DNA from: Massilia agilis
GTDB taxonomy: Bacteria > Pseudomonadota > Gammaproteobacteria > Burkholderiales > Burkholderiaceae_D
NCBI RefSeq assembly: GCF_024756255.1
Contig: NZ_JANUHB010000002.1
Location: 372,001-436,000 of the forward strand
Direction: 5' to 3'
Length of the DNA stretch: 64,000 nt
Shown here piece after piece: positions 1 through 9,196 of the stretch (within the stretch, counting starts at the first letter, position 1; every line of letters begins with the position of its first letter). The position numbers were made by a program, and so were the translations under genes. Below the pieces are notes generated by a model that made no database searches, was not told the DNA's origin, and was given only the letters and a program-made list of their open reading frames with translations.

Positions 1-1
1 A

Positions 2-1174
2 TTCCTGGCCACGCTGTCGCACGAGCTGCGCACGCCCTTGTCGGCGATCCTCGGCTGGGCCCAAGTGCTGCGCCGCGCCAGCCGCGACGGCGCCGACCTG
101 CAGCGCGGCCTGCAGACCATCGAGCGCAACGCGCGCGCCCAGGCCCAGCTGATCGAGGACCTGCTCGACATGAGCCGCATCACCTCGGGCAAGGTGCTGC
201 TCGACACCCAGACCCTGAACCCGGCCGTCTTCATCGACGCCGCCATCGAGACCGTGCGCCCGGCGGCCCAAGCCAAGGGCATCCGCCTCGAGCGCCGCTA
301 CGACAAGGACGCAGGGCTGGTCGCGGGCGATCCGGCGCGCATGCAGCAGGTGGTGTGGAACCTCTTGTCCAACGCAATCAAGTTCACGCCCAAGGGCGGC
401 CAGGTCACGGTGCGCCTGGCGCGCCGCGAGGGGCACGTGGACATCAGCGTCAGCGACACCGGCCTTGGCATCAAGCCCGAATTCATCACCCACGTGTTCG
501 AGCGCTTCCGCCAGGCCGACGCCTCCACCACGCGCCGCCACGGCGGCCTGGGGCTGGGCCTGTCCATCGTCAAGAACCTGGTCGAGCAGCACGGCGGCCT
601 GGTGCGCGCCGAAAGCGCCGGCGAAGGGCTGGGCGCGCGCTTCACCATCGAACTGCCGGTGGCGCCGCCAAAGACGCCGAACCAGCGCTTCGGGCGCAAC
701 CCGGTGCCGCAGCCGGCGCCGCAGACGCACGAAATGGCGGTGCGCGACCTGACCGGCGTGGACGTGCTGGTGGTGGACGACGACCGCGACGCGCGCGATC
801 TGATGGCGCGCATCCTGGCGGACTGCCACGCCACGGTGCGCACCGCGTCCGGCGCGCGCGAGGCCTTCGCCATGCTGGGCAAAGCCCTGCCCGACATCCT
901 GGTCAGCGACCTGGGCATGCCCGAGGTCGACGGCTTCGAACTGCTGCAGTGGGTGCGCGGGCTCGGTCGCGAACACGGCGGCAACCTGCCGGCCATTGCA
1001 TTGACCGCGTTCGCGCGCTCCGAGGACCGCCTGCGTGCGCTTGAAGCGGGATTTTCGGCCCACATCTCCAAACCGGTCGAACCCAGCGAGCTGATTGCCG
1101 CCGTGGCCGGCATCGTCAGCCCGTCCGCGCCGCTCGTCGCCGGCCAGCGCCAGGCACGGCCAGGGCATGCGTGA
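2..1174 (+). CDS. hybrid sensor histidine kinase / response regulator, 5' end outside window
   Basis: The reading frame is open from the first bases of the window, so the N-terminal sensor part is missing; about 390 residues are visible. It begins inside the dimerisation helix with the H-box LSHELRTPLSAILGW, where the histidine at bases 20-22 is the autophosphorylation site. The ATP-binding domain follows with an N-box (NLLSNAIKFTP), a G1 box (DTGLGI) and a G2 box (GLGLGLSIV). A linker then leads to a complete receiver domain with the acidic pair, the phospho-acceptor Asp in SDLGMPEVDG and the conserved Lys in SKPVEP. The protein therefore has every residue needed to phosphorylate itself and pass the phosphate to its own receiver. 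No dedicated DNA-binding output is visible. A diguanylate cyclase regulator follows 130 bp downstream and may be a signalling partner, which is inference. Confidence 0.93.
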   Translation, partial: FLATLSHELRTPLSAILGWAQVLRRASRDGADLQRGLQTIERNARAQAQLIEDLLDMSRITSGKVLLDTQTLNPAVFIDAAIETVRPAAQAKGIRLERRYDKDAGLVAGDPARMQQVVWNLLSNAIKFTPKGGQVTVRLARREGHVDISVSDTGLGIKPEFITHVFERFRQADASTTRRHGGLGLGLSIVKNLVEQHGGLVRAESAGEGLGARFTIELPVAPPKTPNQRFGRNPVPQPAPQTHEMAVRDLTGVDVLVVDDDRDARDLMARILADCHATVRTASGAREAFAMLGKALPDILVSDLGMPEVDGFELLQWVRGLGREHGGNLPAIALTAFARSEDRLRALEAGFSAHISKPVEPSELIAAVAGIVSPSAPLVAGQRQARPGHA

Positions 1175-1304
1175 CGCGGTCATTCATGTTCCTACCCCCG
1201 CACGCGGCGCTGTCCTACAAGAAATTCACCCCCGTTTGCTAGACTAACGCAGATGGGTAAGACGGGGTTCAACCTGGAACTCGAACCCCTGGAAGAGAAA
1301 TCGC

Positions 1305-2291
1305 ATGCCGAGCAGACAAGACATCCTGAACGCAAAGATCCTCATCGTGGACGACTCGCCCGACAATATCGAGCTGATGGAAGAGATATTGCGCGAGGAG
1401 GGCTACACGTGCGTCAGCTCGACCATGGAACCGGAGCAGGTGTGCCCGCTGCACCGCGAGCACAACTACGACCTGATCCTGCTCGACCTGCAGATGCCGG
1501 GCCTGAACGGGTTCCAGGTCATGAAGGGGCTCAAGGAGATCGAACAGGGTGGCTACCTGCCGGTGCTGGCGCTGACCGCGCAGCCGAGCTTCAAGATCGC
1601 CGCGCTGGAAGCGGGCGCGCGCGACTTCATCAGCAAGCCGTTCGACCTGCTGGAAGTGCACAAGCGCATCCACAACATGCTCGAAGTGCGCCTGCTGTAC
1701 AAGGAACTGGCGCAGTACAGCCGCGCCCAGCAGGAACTGGCGCTGCACGACGCCCTGACCGGGCTGCCGAACCGGCGCCTGCTCGAAGACCGCATCGAAA
1801 CAGCCCTGCAGCACGCCGCGCGCAGCCACGCCAAGGCGGCGATCATGTATCTCGACCTGGACGGCTTCAAGGCCATCAACGACACCTATGGCCACGCCTA
1901 CGGCGACGAGATCCTGAAGATGGTTTCGCAGCGCCTGCTGTCGTCCTCGCGCAAGGAGGACACGGTGGCGCGGCTGGGCGGCGACGAGTTCATGGTGGTG
2001 CTGGGCGAGGTGCACAGCCTGGCCGACGCGATGGGGCCGGCCGCCAAGCTGGTCGAAGTGCTCAATGAGCCGTTCTTCATCAACGACCTGACCTTGCGGC
2101 TGTCGACCTCGATCGGCATCAGCTTGTACCCGGACGATGCCGAAACGGTGGACGCCTTGATCAGCATTGCCGACTACGCGCTGTACGAAGCCAAGCGCAG
2201 CGGCAAGAACCGCTTCTGCACCACTGCCGCCTCGCGCCAGCCGGCCAAGGTGGCGCTGCCCGACAGCCAGGAGCTGGCGCCGCACCGGTGA
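1305..2291 (+). CDS. response regulator with diguanylate cyclase (REC-GGDEF)
   Basis: The 328-residue protein joins a receiver to a GGDEF domain that makes cyclic di-GMP from two GTP. The receiver (about 8-125) has the acidic pair D17/D18, phospho-acceptor D61 in LLDLQMPG and K111 in SKPF. The cyclase (about 140-305) has the family start motif DALTGLPNR at 149-157 and an intact active-site GGDEF at 225-229. The RKED tetrapeptide at 216-219 lies five residues before GGDEF, exactly where the RxxD inhibitory site sits, so product inhibition is expected. The start at 1305 is chosen because GGAAGAG lies 7 nt upstream; an upstream ATG in another frame is ignored. A 7-bp inverted repeat (1264-1270 with 1283-1289) lies just before the ribosome binding site. 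Confidence 0.95.
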   Translation: MPSRQDILNAKILIVDDSPDNIELMEEILREEGYTCVSSTMEPEQVCPLHREHNYDLILLDLQMPGLNGFQVMKGLKEIEQGGYLPVLALTAQPSFKIAALEAGARDFISKPFDLLEVHKRIHNMLEVRLLYKELAQYSRAQQELALHDALTGLPNRRLLEDRIETALQHAARSHAKAAIMYLDLDGFKAINDTYGHAYGDEILKMVSQRLLSSSRKEDTVARLGGDEFMVVLGEVHSLADAMGPAAKLVEVLNEPFFINDLTLRLSTSIGISLYPDDAETVDALISIADYALYEAKRSGKNRFCTTAASRQPAKVALPDSQELAPHR

Positions 2292-2360
2292 TCCTGCCTG
2301 CGCGCCGCCCGGCCGCCCGTACCGCCGGGTGCGGACGTCTTTAAGCACACAAACAAGAAC

Positions 2361-2440
2361 GCCGTCCCCGCGCAGGCGGGAACCCATAGGCCGCGTGACG
2401 GGACGCGACGCATGGGTCCCCGCCTGCGCGGGGACGACGT
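2361..2440. repeat. family A palindromic repeat, copy 1
   Basis: Two outward-facing arms, each able to fold alone as a hairpin with a GCAG or CTGC loop, also pair with each other across a 25-30 nt centre. The left arm has the variant GGCGGGAACCCAT and the right arm GTCCCCGCC, giving one wobble pair. It lies between the diguanylate cyclase gene and the convergent hypothetical gene. Three relatives are at 7771, 17393 and 61644. Confidence 0.9.
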
Positions 2441-2496
2441 GCAGATGCTAACTTAATACGCTACCGCCAACCGAGGCAATGCACCCAGCCGGCCGA

Positions 2497-3132
<636 letters not shown>

Positions 3133-3206
3133 TCAGCAATTTTTCAAAGCTCTGCTATGCTTTTCACAAAACCGCCAGCGACTCTTTACGCCTCAGCAGA
3201 AACATC

Positions 3207-4841
3207 GTGCCGAAATCCGACAAACCGAAAATCCTCGTCGTCAACGATGACCCCGCGAGCTTGCTGGCCCTGACAAGCCTCCTCGACCAATGGGCGGACG
3301 AGACCGGCTACACGGTGGTATCCGCGCGTTCCGGGCAGGAAGCCCTGCGCCAGGTGCTGCTGCACGACTTTGCCGTGATCCTGCTCGACGTGAACATGCC
3401 CGGCATGGACGGCTTCGAAACCGCCGAGGCGATCCACCAGCGCGCGCGCTCGGCCGACATCCCGATCATCTTCGTGACCGCCTTCTTGGCCGACGAGATC
3501 GACCGCCTCAAGGCCTACCAGCGCGGCGCCGTCGATTTCCTGTTCACGCCGGTGATTCCGCAGATCCTGCACGCCAAGGTCTCGGTGTTCGTTGCGCTGG
3601 CCAACAAGAACGAGCAGCTCAAGCGCCAGGCCGACAAGCTGTCGCAGCGCACCTCCGAGCTGACCGCGACCAACCGCCAGCTGGTGCGTGAAATGGAAGA
3701 GCGCCGCGCGGCCGAGCGCAAGAGCCACGCCAAGGACGAATTCCTGGCCATGCTGGGCCACGAGCTGCGCAACCCGCTGTCGGCCATCTCGAGCGCCGCC
3801 GCCCTGCTCGGCCTGCCCGGCTCGCACGCCGAAAGCAACGCCCGCGCCCGCGTCATCATCCAGCGCCAAACCCAGCACCTGTCGCGCATCGTGGACGACC
3901 TGCTCGATTTGTCGCGCGCAATGTCAGGCAAGATTTTGCTGTCGAAGAAGGCCCTCGACCTGTCCACGCTGGTCTCGACCTGCCTGGACACCTTCCGCGC
4001 CACCGGCCGCACCGCCGGCTACCGCATCAACGTCGAGCTCGAACCGGGCTGGGTCGAGGGCGACGCCACGCGCCTGGAGCAGGTGACGTCGAACCTGATC
4101 GACAACGCGCTCAAGTACACGCCGGCTGGTGGCAGCATCGACATCGCCGTTTCCTGCGACAAGGGCAACGTGGTGCTGGCCGTCAGCGACACCGGCGTGG
4201 GCATCGGCCCGGAACTGCTGCCGCATGTATTCGACGTGTTCGTGCAGGGCACGATCTCGATCGACCGCGCACAAGGTGGCCTGGGGATCGGCCTGTCACT
4301 GGTGCGCCGCCTGGTCGAGCTGCACGGCGGCAGCGTCAACGCGCACAGCGACGGCAACAGCAACGGCAGCAGGTTCGAGATCCGGCTGCCGCGCATCGCC
4401 GCGGCCGTGCAGGCTGCACCGGCGCCGCGCCGCCACCAGCTTGATGCCACCAGGCCGACCGTGCTGCTGATCGAGGATAACGAGGATGGCCGCGAAATGA
4501 TGGCCACCATGCTCGACGCCTACAACTACCCGGTGCGCCAGGCCGGCGACGGGCTGGAAGGCGTGGCCGCGGCCACCGCCGAGCCGCCCGATGTCGCGCT
4601 GGTGGACATCGGCCTGCCCGGCATCGACGGCTACGAGGTGGCGCGCCGCCTGCGCGAGCATCCGGCCACCCGCAACATGCGCCTGATCGCGCTCACCGGC
4701 TACGGGCTGGAGGAAGACCAGAAGCGCGTGCTGGAAGCCGGCTTCGACCTGCACCTGGTCAAGCCGGTGGACATTCGCCTGCTGCTCGACGCGCTCGGCG
4801 AACAGGCCACCGCGCAGCCGAGCGTGCGCCCGGCTGCCTGA
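3207..4841 (+). CDS. hybrid histidine kinase, REC-HisKA-HATPase-REC
   Basis: This cytoplasmic kinase (544 residues from a GTG start) has no transmembrane segment. Receiver 1 (about 7-128) has D14/D15 and phospho-acceptor D61 in [11 protein letters not shown], but the conserved Lys of the KP motif is Thr (FLFTPV, T114). A coiled coil (about 130-175) leads to the H-box with H185 ([11 protein letters not shown]) and an ATPase domain with N-box [11 protein letters not shown] and G2 box GLGIGLSLV. Receiver 2 at the C-terminus is canonical, with DIGLPGIDG and a KP Lys. Thus the first receiver may be a non-canonical input, while the second is the normal phosphate acceptor. The GTG is preferred because the protein homology begins there; an in-frame ATG at 3099 would add 36 residues rich in Cys and Phe with no clear ribosome binding site. 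The start is the least certain part. Confidence 0.88.
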   Translation: MPKSDKPKILVVNDDPASLLALTSLLDQWADETGYTVVSARSGQEALRQVLLHDFAVILLDVNMPGMDGFETAEAIHQRARSADIPIIFVTAFLADEIDRLKAYQRGAVDFLFTPVIPQILHAKVSVFVALANKNEQLKRQADKLSQRTSELTATNRQLVREMEERRAAERKSHAKDEFLAMLGHELRNPLSAISSAAALLGLPGSHAESNARARVIIQRQTQHLSRIVDDLLDLSRAMSGKILLSKKALDLSTLVSTCLDTFRATGRTAGYRINVELEPGWVEGDATRLEQVTSNLIDNALKYTPAGGSIDIAVSCDKGNVVLAVSDTGVGIGPELLPHVFDVFVQGTISIDRAQGGLGIGLSLVRRLVELHGGSVNAHSDGNSNGSRFEIRLPRIAAAVQAAPAPRRHQLDATRPTVLLIEDNEDGREMMATMLDAYNYPVRQAGDGLEGVAAATAEPPDVALVDIGLPGIDGYEVARRLREHPATRNMRLIALTGYGLEEDQKRVLEAGFDLHLVKPVDIRLLLDALGEQATAQPSVRPAA

Positions 4842-4855
4842 GGCTGGCGCCTTGC

Positions 4856-4968
4856 GTAGGGTGGGCAGATCCTGCCCACGCGTTCAGGCGGCGCCTGACC
4901 GACCGGGATATCCAGCGCGGGCCGGGCGAGGGCTGTTGAACGCGTGGGCAGAATCTGCCCACCCTACC
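4856..4968. repeat. family B palindromic repeat, two-armed copy
   Basis: Two 31-bp arms (4856-4886 and 4938-4968) are inverted copies of each other with one mismatch. Each arm is itself a hairpin of the form GTGGGCAGA...TCTGCCCAC flanked by GTAGG on one side and GCGTTCA on the other. The arms are separated by about 51 bp. The element fills the gap between the convergent hybrid kinase and hemerythrin genes, where it could also act as a bidirectional transcription stop. Confidence 0.88.
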
Positions 4969-4985
4969 GAAGCGAGCGTCGCCAG

Positions 4986-5453
4986 TCAGCGCGTCGTCTT
5001 CAGCTCCTGCTTGCGCTGGGCCATTTCCTCGCCCAGCGCCGCCAGGTCCAGTCCGCCCTTCTTGGCCATCGGGAACATTTCCTTTTCCTCTTCCTCGACG
5101 TGGTGCTCCACCTGCTCCGACAGCACCTTGACCTTGGCGTCATACAGTTCGTCGCCCGGGTCCATCTCCTGGATCTGCGCGATCAGGTCCTTGGCCGAGG
5201 CGTGTTCGACCAGCGCTTCATCGAGCTTGTCCTCGGCTTCGTCCACCGCCTCGCGCACGGCCGGGTAGAAAATCTCTTCCTCGATCGCCGTGTGCAGGAT
5301 CAGCGCTTCGCAGATCTGGTCGGCGAGCTTCTTCTTGCTCACCTTGGCACGGTCGGTCATCTGTTCGAACTGCTCGAACATCTGCTTCACTTCACGGTGC
5401 TCCGCGGTGAGCATGGCAATGGCGTCCTGGTTGGCGCTGGATTTGGTGGTCAT
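4986..5453 (-). CDS. hemerythrin HHE domain protein
   Basis: This is a 155-residue all-helical soluble protein. The metal ligands typical of a bacterial HHE domain are present in order: H19 (LTAEHREVKQMF), H54 with E58 (LILHTAIEEEIFYP), H84 (VEHASAKDL) and H117/H118 followed by a glutamate run (EHHVEEEEKEMFP). Such proteins bind a di-iron site and are linked to oxygen, nitric oxide or iron-sulfur repair responses; which applies here cannot be told. AAGGGAG lies 7 nt before the chosen ATG, while the longer upstream frame has no such site. The gene stands alone, convergent with the hybrid kinase and divergent from the orphan kinase at 5600. Confidence 0.9.
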   Translation of the reverse strand: MTTKSSANQDAIAMLTAEHREVKQMFEQFEQMTDRAKVSKKKLADQICEALILHTAIEEEIFYPAVREAVDEAEDKLDEALVEHASAKDLIAQIQEMDPGDELYDAKVKVLSEQVEHHVEEEEKEMFPMAKKGGLDLAALGEEMAQRKQELKTTR

Positions 5454-5599
5454 ACGAGCTCCCTTGCTTTCGTTGGTTGAATGGCACAAGCTCAAGGGTG
5501 GCGGCAAATCCGGTGGCGGTATGTGCGCGGACTCACAGTTGCGCGCGCGCCGCGGTCCGGACAGCTGATGTATGATCCCGGAAACATTACCGACGAACG

Positions 5600-6307
5600 A
5601 TGACCAACGTCCCCGCCCCGACCACCGAGCTGGAACAGCAGCTCACCGCCCGCGTGGCCGAGCTGACCGAGCTGCTCGGCCACCTCGCCAACTGCTGGGA
5701 TGAAGAGCGGCGCCAGCTCGCGCGCCAGCTGCACGACAACCTCGGCTCGTCGATGACCGCGCTGACCATGCACCTCGGACTGCTCACGCAGCAGCTGCCG
5801 GCCGAAGGCAAGGCACGCGAGCGCGCCGCGCAGATGAAGCAGCTGCTCACGACGATCATCGAAACGAACCGCGAGATGCAGCTCGCGCTGTGGAACGACA
5901 AGCTCGAATTCCTCGGCATCAAGGCGGCGCTGACGGAACTGGCGAACGGCTTTGGCGCCGGTCACGGCCTCGCCACACGCGCGAGCCTGCCGGACGACGA
6001 CGTGCAGTGTACGCGCGAACAAGGCGTGCTCCTGCTGCGCTGCGCCGAGGAAGGCCTGCGCAACGCCGCCACCCACGCCAACGCGAGCCAGGCCGAGCTG
6101 ATTCTCGACGACGACGGCGAGCAGGCGATGCTGACCGTGCGCGACAACGGCCACGGCCCGCGCCCGGACGCCTTGCACGACCTTCGCTGCCACGACCTGC
6201 GCCTGCTGCGCGAACGGGCGCGGGTGCTGGGCGGCACCCTCACCCTGGCGGCCCACCCCGACGGCGGCGCCGCGCTGACGCTCACGCTGCCGCACCGGTC
6301 ATCTTGA
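5600..6307 (+). CDS. NarL-type sensor histidine kinase without partner
   Basis: This 235-residue cytoplasmic kinase belongs to the HisKA_3 class. After a short N-terminal helix, the phosphorylated histidine is H45 in ARQLHDNLGSSMTAL, the DHP motif of kinases that pair with LuxR-type regulators. The ATP-binding domain has the N-box (LLRCAEEGLRNAATHA), DNGHGP as the G1 box and a C-terminal GGTLTL stretch. There is no membrane span or recognisable sensor domain, so it probably reads an intracellular cue or another protein. No response regulator lies beside it; the flanking genes encode hemerythrin (divergent) and NADH dehydrogenase (convergent). The ribosome binding site is weak. Confidence 0.87.
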   Translation: MTNVPAPTTELEQQLTARVAELTELLGHLANCWDEERRQLARQLHDNLGSSMTALTMHLGLLTQQLPAEGKARERAAQMKQLLTTIIETNREMQLALWNDKLEFLGIKAALTELANGFGAGHGLATRASLPDDDVQCTREQGVLLLRCAEEGLRNAATHANASQAELILDDDGEQAMLTVRDNGHGPRPDALHDLRCHDLRLLRERARVLGGTLTLAAHPDGGAALTLTLPHRSS

Positions 6308-6309
6308 TT

Positions 6310-6342
6310 TGAACGCGTGGGCGGGAGACCCGCCCACCCTAC
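6310..6342. repeat. family B palindromic repeat, single arm
   Basis: One arm only, starting TGAACGCG and ending CCACCCTAC. The core is GTGGGCGGG...CCCGCCCAC, so both sides of the stem differ in step from the copy at 4856, where they read GCAGA and TCTGC. It lies directly after the stop codon of the orphan kinase gene. Confidence 0.85.
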
Positions 6343-6389
6343 CAAAGACGTCCACGCGTCCAGCCGGCCCATACGAGCCGCCGCTGCCG

Positions 6390-7703
6390 TCAGTGCAGCT
6401 TGACCAGCGGCGTCGTACGCCGGATCAGGAACCGCGCCACCGCCAGCACCGCGGTGCGTACCGAGCCCAGCACGGCCTGGTGATGCAGCAGGTGCAGGCT
6501 CAGGTACATCATGCGCGCGACAAAACCTTCGACGAACCACGAGGCGCCGCGCAGCGCCCCCATCAGGCTCCCGACCGTGGTGGTATGCCCGAGCGAGACC
6601 AGCGAGCCGTAATCGCGATAACGGTAAGGCGCCTCCTGCGCGGCCTTGCCTTGCGCGCGCCGCACGAAGGTGGTGCGCAGGTAATCGGCCTGCTGGTGCG
6701 CCGCCTGCGCGCGCGGCGGCACCGGCTTGCCATTGCCGTCCACGCAGGCCGCGCAGTCGCCCAGCGCATACACGTCCGGCACGCCCTTGACCCGCAGGTG
6801 CTCGTCCACCTCGACCTGGCCGCCGCGATTGGTCGGCAGGCCCAGCGTGCCAAGGAACTCGGGCGCGCGAATGCCCGCCGCCCACACACACAGGTCGGCG
6901 GGATAGGTGTTGCCCTTCCCGTCGTGCACCTTGTCCTTCTCGATGCTGGTCACGCGGCAGTCGGTCACCACCTGGATGGCGCGCTTGTTCAAGAGCCGCA
7001 GCGCCGCGTTGGACACGCGCTCGGGCAGCGGCGCCAGGATGCGCGGCGCCCCTTCGAGCAGCGTGATGTGCACGTCGCGCCGCGCCTGCAGGTGCGAAAA
7101 GCCGTACACCGCGTACACGCCGGACGCCTCGCGCAGCTCGGCTGCCAGCTCGACGCCGGTGGCGCCGCCGCCGATGATGACCACGTCCAGCCCGCTCTTC
7201 TGGCCTTCCTCGAGATGCTCGTCCGCGCTCGCCAGCAGGCGCAGCAGCTTGAGCCGGAAGCGCTCGGCGTCCTCGGTGGCGTTCAGGGAGATCGTGTGTT
7301 CGCGTGCGCCCGGCACGCCGAAGTAGTTGGAGGTGCTGCCCACCGCCAGCACCAGCGCGCCGTAGCCGATGTGCCGCTCCGGCAGTACTTCCTCGCCGCC
7401 GCCGCTGACCGGGCCGACGGTGATGCGCTTGCTGGTGCTGTCCAGGCCCGTCATGGGGCCAAGGGTGAAGGTGAAGCCGTTGTCATGCCCCAGCATCTGG
7501 TACGACAGGCCCTCCTGGTGGATGTCGAGGGTGCCCGCCGCCACCTCGTGCAGCGACGGCTTCCAGATGTGGTACAGGCGGCTGTCGACCAGCGCCACCT
7601 TTGATGGCCCGAGCCTGCGCCCGAGCTTGCATGCCAGCTCCAGCCCGCCGGCGCCACCGCCTACGATCACGATCTCGCTCTGCAAACCTGCCTCCTGTTC
7701 CAC
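6390..7703 (-). CDS. ndh: type II NADH:quinone oxidoreductase (NDH-2)
   Basis: This single-subunit flavoprotein (437 residues) passes electrons from NADH to the quinone pool without pumping protons, on the inner face of the membrane. The FAD-binding Rossmann motif GGGAGG is at 15-20, and a second one for NADH (VVIIGGGATGVELA) is near 174-187. YALGDCAA is the C-terminal FAD contact, followed by RAQAAHQQA, a typical quinone-side stretch. The last 60 residues are amphipathic and rich in Leu, Arg and His, as expected for the membrane anchor of NDH-2. The length matches the family (about 430). The gene is not in an operon; family A and B repeats lie on its two sides. Confidence 0.88.
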   Translation of the reverse strand: MEQEAGLQSEIVIVGGGAGGLELACKLGRRLGPSKVALVDSRLYHIWKPSLHEVAAGTLDIHQEGLSYQMLGHDNGFTFTLGPMTGLDSTSKRITVGPVSGGGEEVLPERHIGYGALVLAVGSTSNYFGVPGAREHTISLNATEDAERFRLKLLRLLASADEHLEEGQKSGLDVVIIGGGATGVELAAELREASGVYAVYGFSHLQARRDVHITLLEGAPRILAPLPERVSNAALRLLNKRAIQVVTDCRVTSIEKDKVHDGKGNTYPADLCVWAAGIRAPEFLGTLGLPTNRGGQVEVDEHLRVKGVPDVYALGDCAACVDGNGKPVPPRAQAAHQQADYLRTTFVRRAQGKAAQEAPYRYRDYGSLVSLGHTTTVGSLMGALRGASWFVEGFVARMMYLSLHLLHHQAVLGSVRTAVLAVARFLIRRTTPLVKLH

Positions 7704-7770
7704 TACCCCGCCGGGGCGAACAGGACAAGTCTACACCGGGAGCGTGCTGTACACCCGATCCATGAAACAA

Positions 7771-7851
7771 CGTCGTCCCCGCGCAGGCGGGGACCCATGC
7801 CGAGCGTAAACGCACGCGGCCTATGGGTCCCCGCCTGCGCGGGGACGACGT
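7771..7851. repeat. family A palindromic repeat, copy 2
   Basis: The arms GTCGTCCCCGCGCAGGCGGG and its exact reverse complement pair over 27 bp up to CCCAT/ATGGG, with about 24 nt between. It sits between ndh and a small secreted-protein gene, both transcribed leftward. Confidence 0.92.
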
Positions 7852-7875
7852 ATCGGAGCTAACTTGTACTAAGGC

Positions 7876-8358
7876 TCAGTGCCCGCGGCCGTGCCCGTTA
7901 CCGTTACCGTTACCGTGCCCGTTACCGTGGCCCTCGCCGTGGCCGCGCCCATGCTCTTCGCGCCACTCGCCGCGGTCATCGTCGCGCCATTCCGGCGCAC
8001 GCACCACGCGCGGTTCGGGGCGGTAATGCACCTCGCGGTAGTGCGGCACGTAGGTGCGCTCATACCAGTCGTCGGTCACGAAGTACACCGGGCGCCCGCA
8101 GGCGTTGTAGCGGCCGCAGAAGCGCGACCAGTGCTTGCGGTGGCCGGGCGGCACGCGCAGGTACACCGGCTGGGCGACGTAGCGCGGCGCCTGCTGGATG
8201 ATGATCGGGCGCTCGTACACCAGCGCCGGCGGCGGCGCGTCGCCGATGTTGATTTGGCCGTAGAAGCCAGGCTGGCCGATCGTGACGCTCACGTTGGTCT
8301 GCGCCATGGCCGGAACGGAAACTGCCACCAGGGCAGCTGCGGCGATCAGGGATTTCAT
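7876..8358 (-). CDS. hypothetical secreted protein with Gly/His/Asn repeat tail
   Basis: The 160-residue product starts with a cleavable signal peptide (MKSLIAAAALVAVSVPAMA). The mature part has a proline- and tyrosine-rich stretch, then two cysteines in RFCGRYNACGRPVYFV that could form a disulfide, then an acidic/arginine stretch. It ends with about 28 residues made almost only of Gly, His and Asn (GHGNGHGNGNGNGHGRGH). That tail is encoded by near-perfect hexamers of the type CCGTTA (about 7885-7935), so its length may vary by slippage. A His-rich exported tail could bind metal; this is inference. GAGGAAA lies 4 nt upstream of the ATG. I do not recognise the family. Confidence 0.8.
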   Translation of the reverse strand: MKSLIAAAALVAVSVPAMAQTNVSVTIGQPGFYGQINIGDAPPPALVYERPIIIQQAPRYVAQPVYLRVPPGHRKHWSRFCGRYNACGRPVYFVTDDWYERTYVPHYREVHYRPEPRVVRAPEWRDDDRGEWREEHGRGHGEGHGNGHGNGNGNGHGRGH

Positions 8359-8431
8359 GCTTTCCTCACAAGGACAATGTCCCCGAAGTTTAACAAATGC
8401 AACGTTCAGGTCCGTGCGCTGTTACACACAT

Positions 8432-9196
8432 TCACATGTTGCGGAACAAACTCATGAAAGCCTGGCTGACGGTCAGCGTCTCGGGGCGGCTCTTGAGCCG
8501 GATGCGCCCTCGCCCGGCTTCATCGCGGGCGACGGAAGCGACCGCGCGCATGTTCACGATGGTCGAGCGGTGCACCTGGCGGAACATGGCCGGGTCGAGC
8601 ACCGCAAGCAGCTCGCGCAGCGGCGTGCGCAGCAGGGCTTCGCCGTCCGCGGTCATCACCACCGTGTACTTGGCATCGGACTGGAAGTACACCACATCCT
8701 CGACCATGATGAGGCGCGTCTCCTGTCCCCGGCTGGCGGTGATCCATGCCAGCGGCGGCGCCTTGGCCGGGGCCGAATGGCCAAGCTGGCGCAGCAGGCT
8801 GTCGAGCAGCCGGGGATCGGGACCGCCATGCCCCATCCGCGCACGCAGGCGCGTGAGCGTGGCGGCCAGCCGCTCGGGCGCGACGGGCTTGAGCAGGTAA
8901 TCCACCGCGCCGCGCTCGAACGCGTCCAGCGCATGCTGCTCGTACGCGGTCACGAACACCACCTGGGTTTGCGGGCTCGCCTCGGCCAGCGCCGCCGCCA
9001 CTTCCAGGCCCGAGATGCCCGGCATGCGAATGTCGAGGAAGGCGAACTGCGGCTGGTGTTCGGCGATCGCCTCCAGCGCGCTCGCCCCGTCCTCGCACAC
9101 GGCCACCAGGTCCAGGTCGGGCGCGGCTTCGCGCAGCTGGGCCACCAGCTCGGCGCGCAGCAGCGCCTCGTCCTCCGCTACCACGCATTTAAGCAT
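8432..9196 (-). CDS. LytTR-family response regulator
   Basis: This 254-residue regulator pairs with the kinase gene just upstream, with which it overlaps by 8 bp. The receiver (1-120) has E9/D10, phospho-acceptor D55 (FAFLDIRMPG), T83 and K103 in YLLKPV. The C-terminal LytTR DNA-binding domain (about 150-250) contains the family features AWITASRGQETRLI, DVVYFQSDAKYTVV and FRQVHRSTIVNM. Members of this family bind direct repeats upstream of target genes. AGGAG is 7 nt before the ATG; a longer in-frame extension lies inside the kinase gene and is rejected. The general layout is that of AlgR/LytR-type systems controlling envelope or surface functions, but the target is not visible. Confidence 0.93.
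   Translation of the reverse strand: MLKCVVAEDEALLRAELVAQLREAAPDLDLVAVCEDGASALEAIAEHQPQFAFLDIRMPGISGLEVAAALAEASPQTQVVFVTAYEQHALDAFERGAVDYLLKPVAPERLAATLTRLRARMGHGGPDPRLLDSLLRQLGHSAPAKAPPLAWITASRGQETRLIMVEDVVYFQSDAKYTVVMTADGEALLRTPLRELLAVLDPAMFRQVHRSTIVNMRAVASVARDEAGRGRIRLKSRPETLTVSQAFMSLFRNM

Noticed and set aside
7880-7940. Hexamer repeats considered as a CRISPR or satellite array
   Set aside because: The repeats are 6 bp, without spacers, and lie inside a coding frame.
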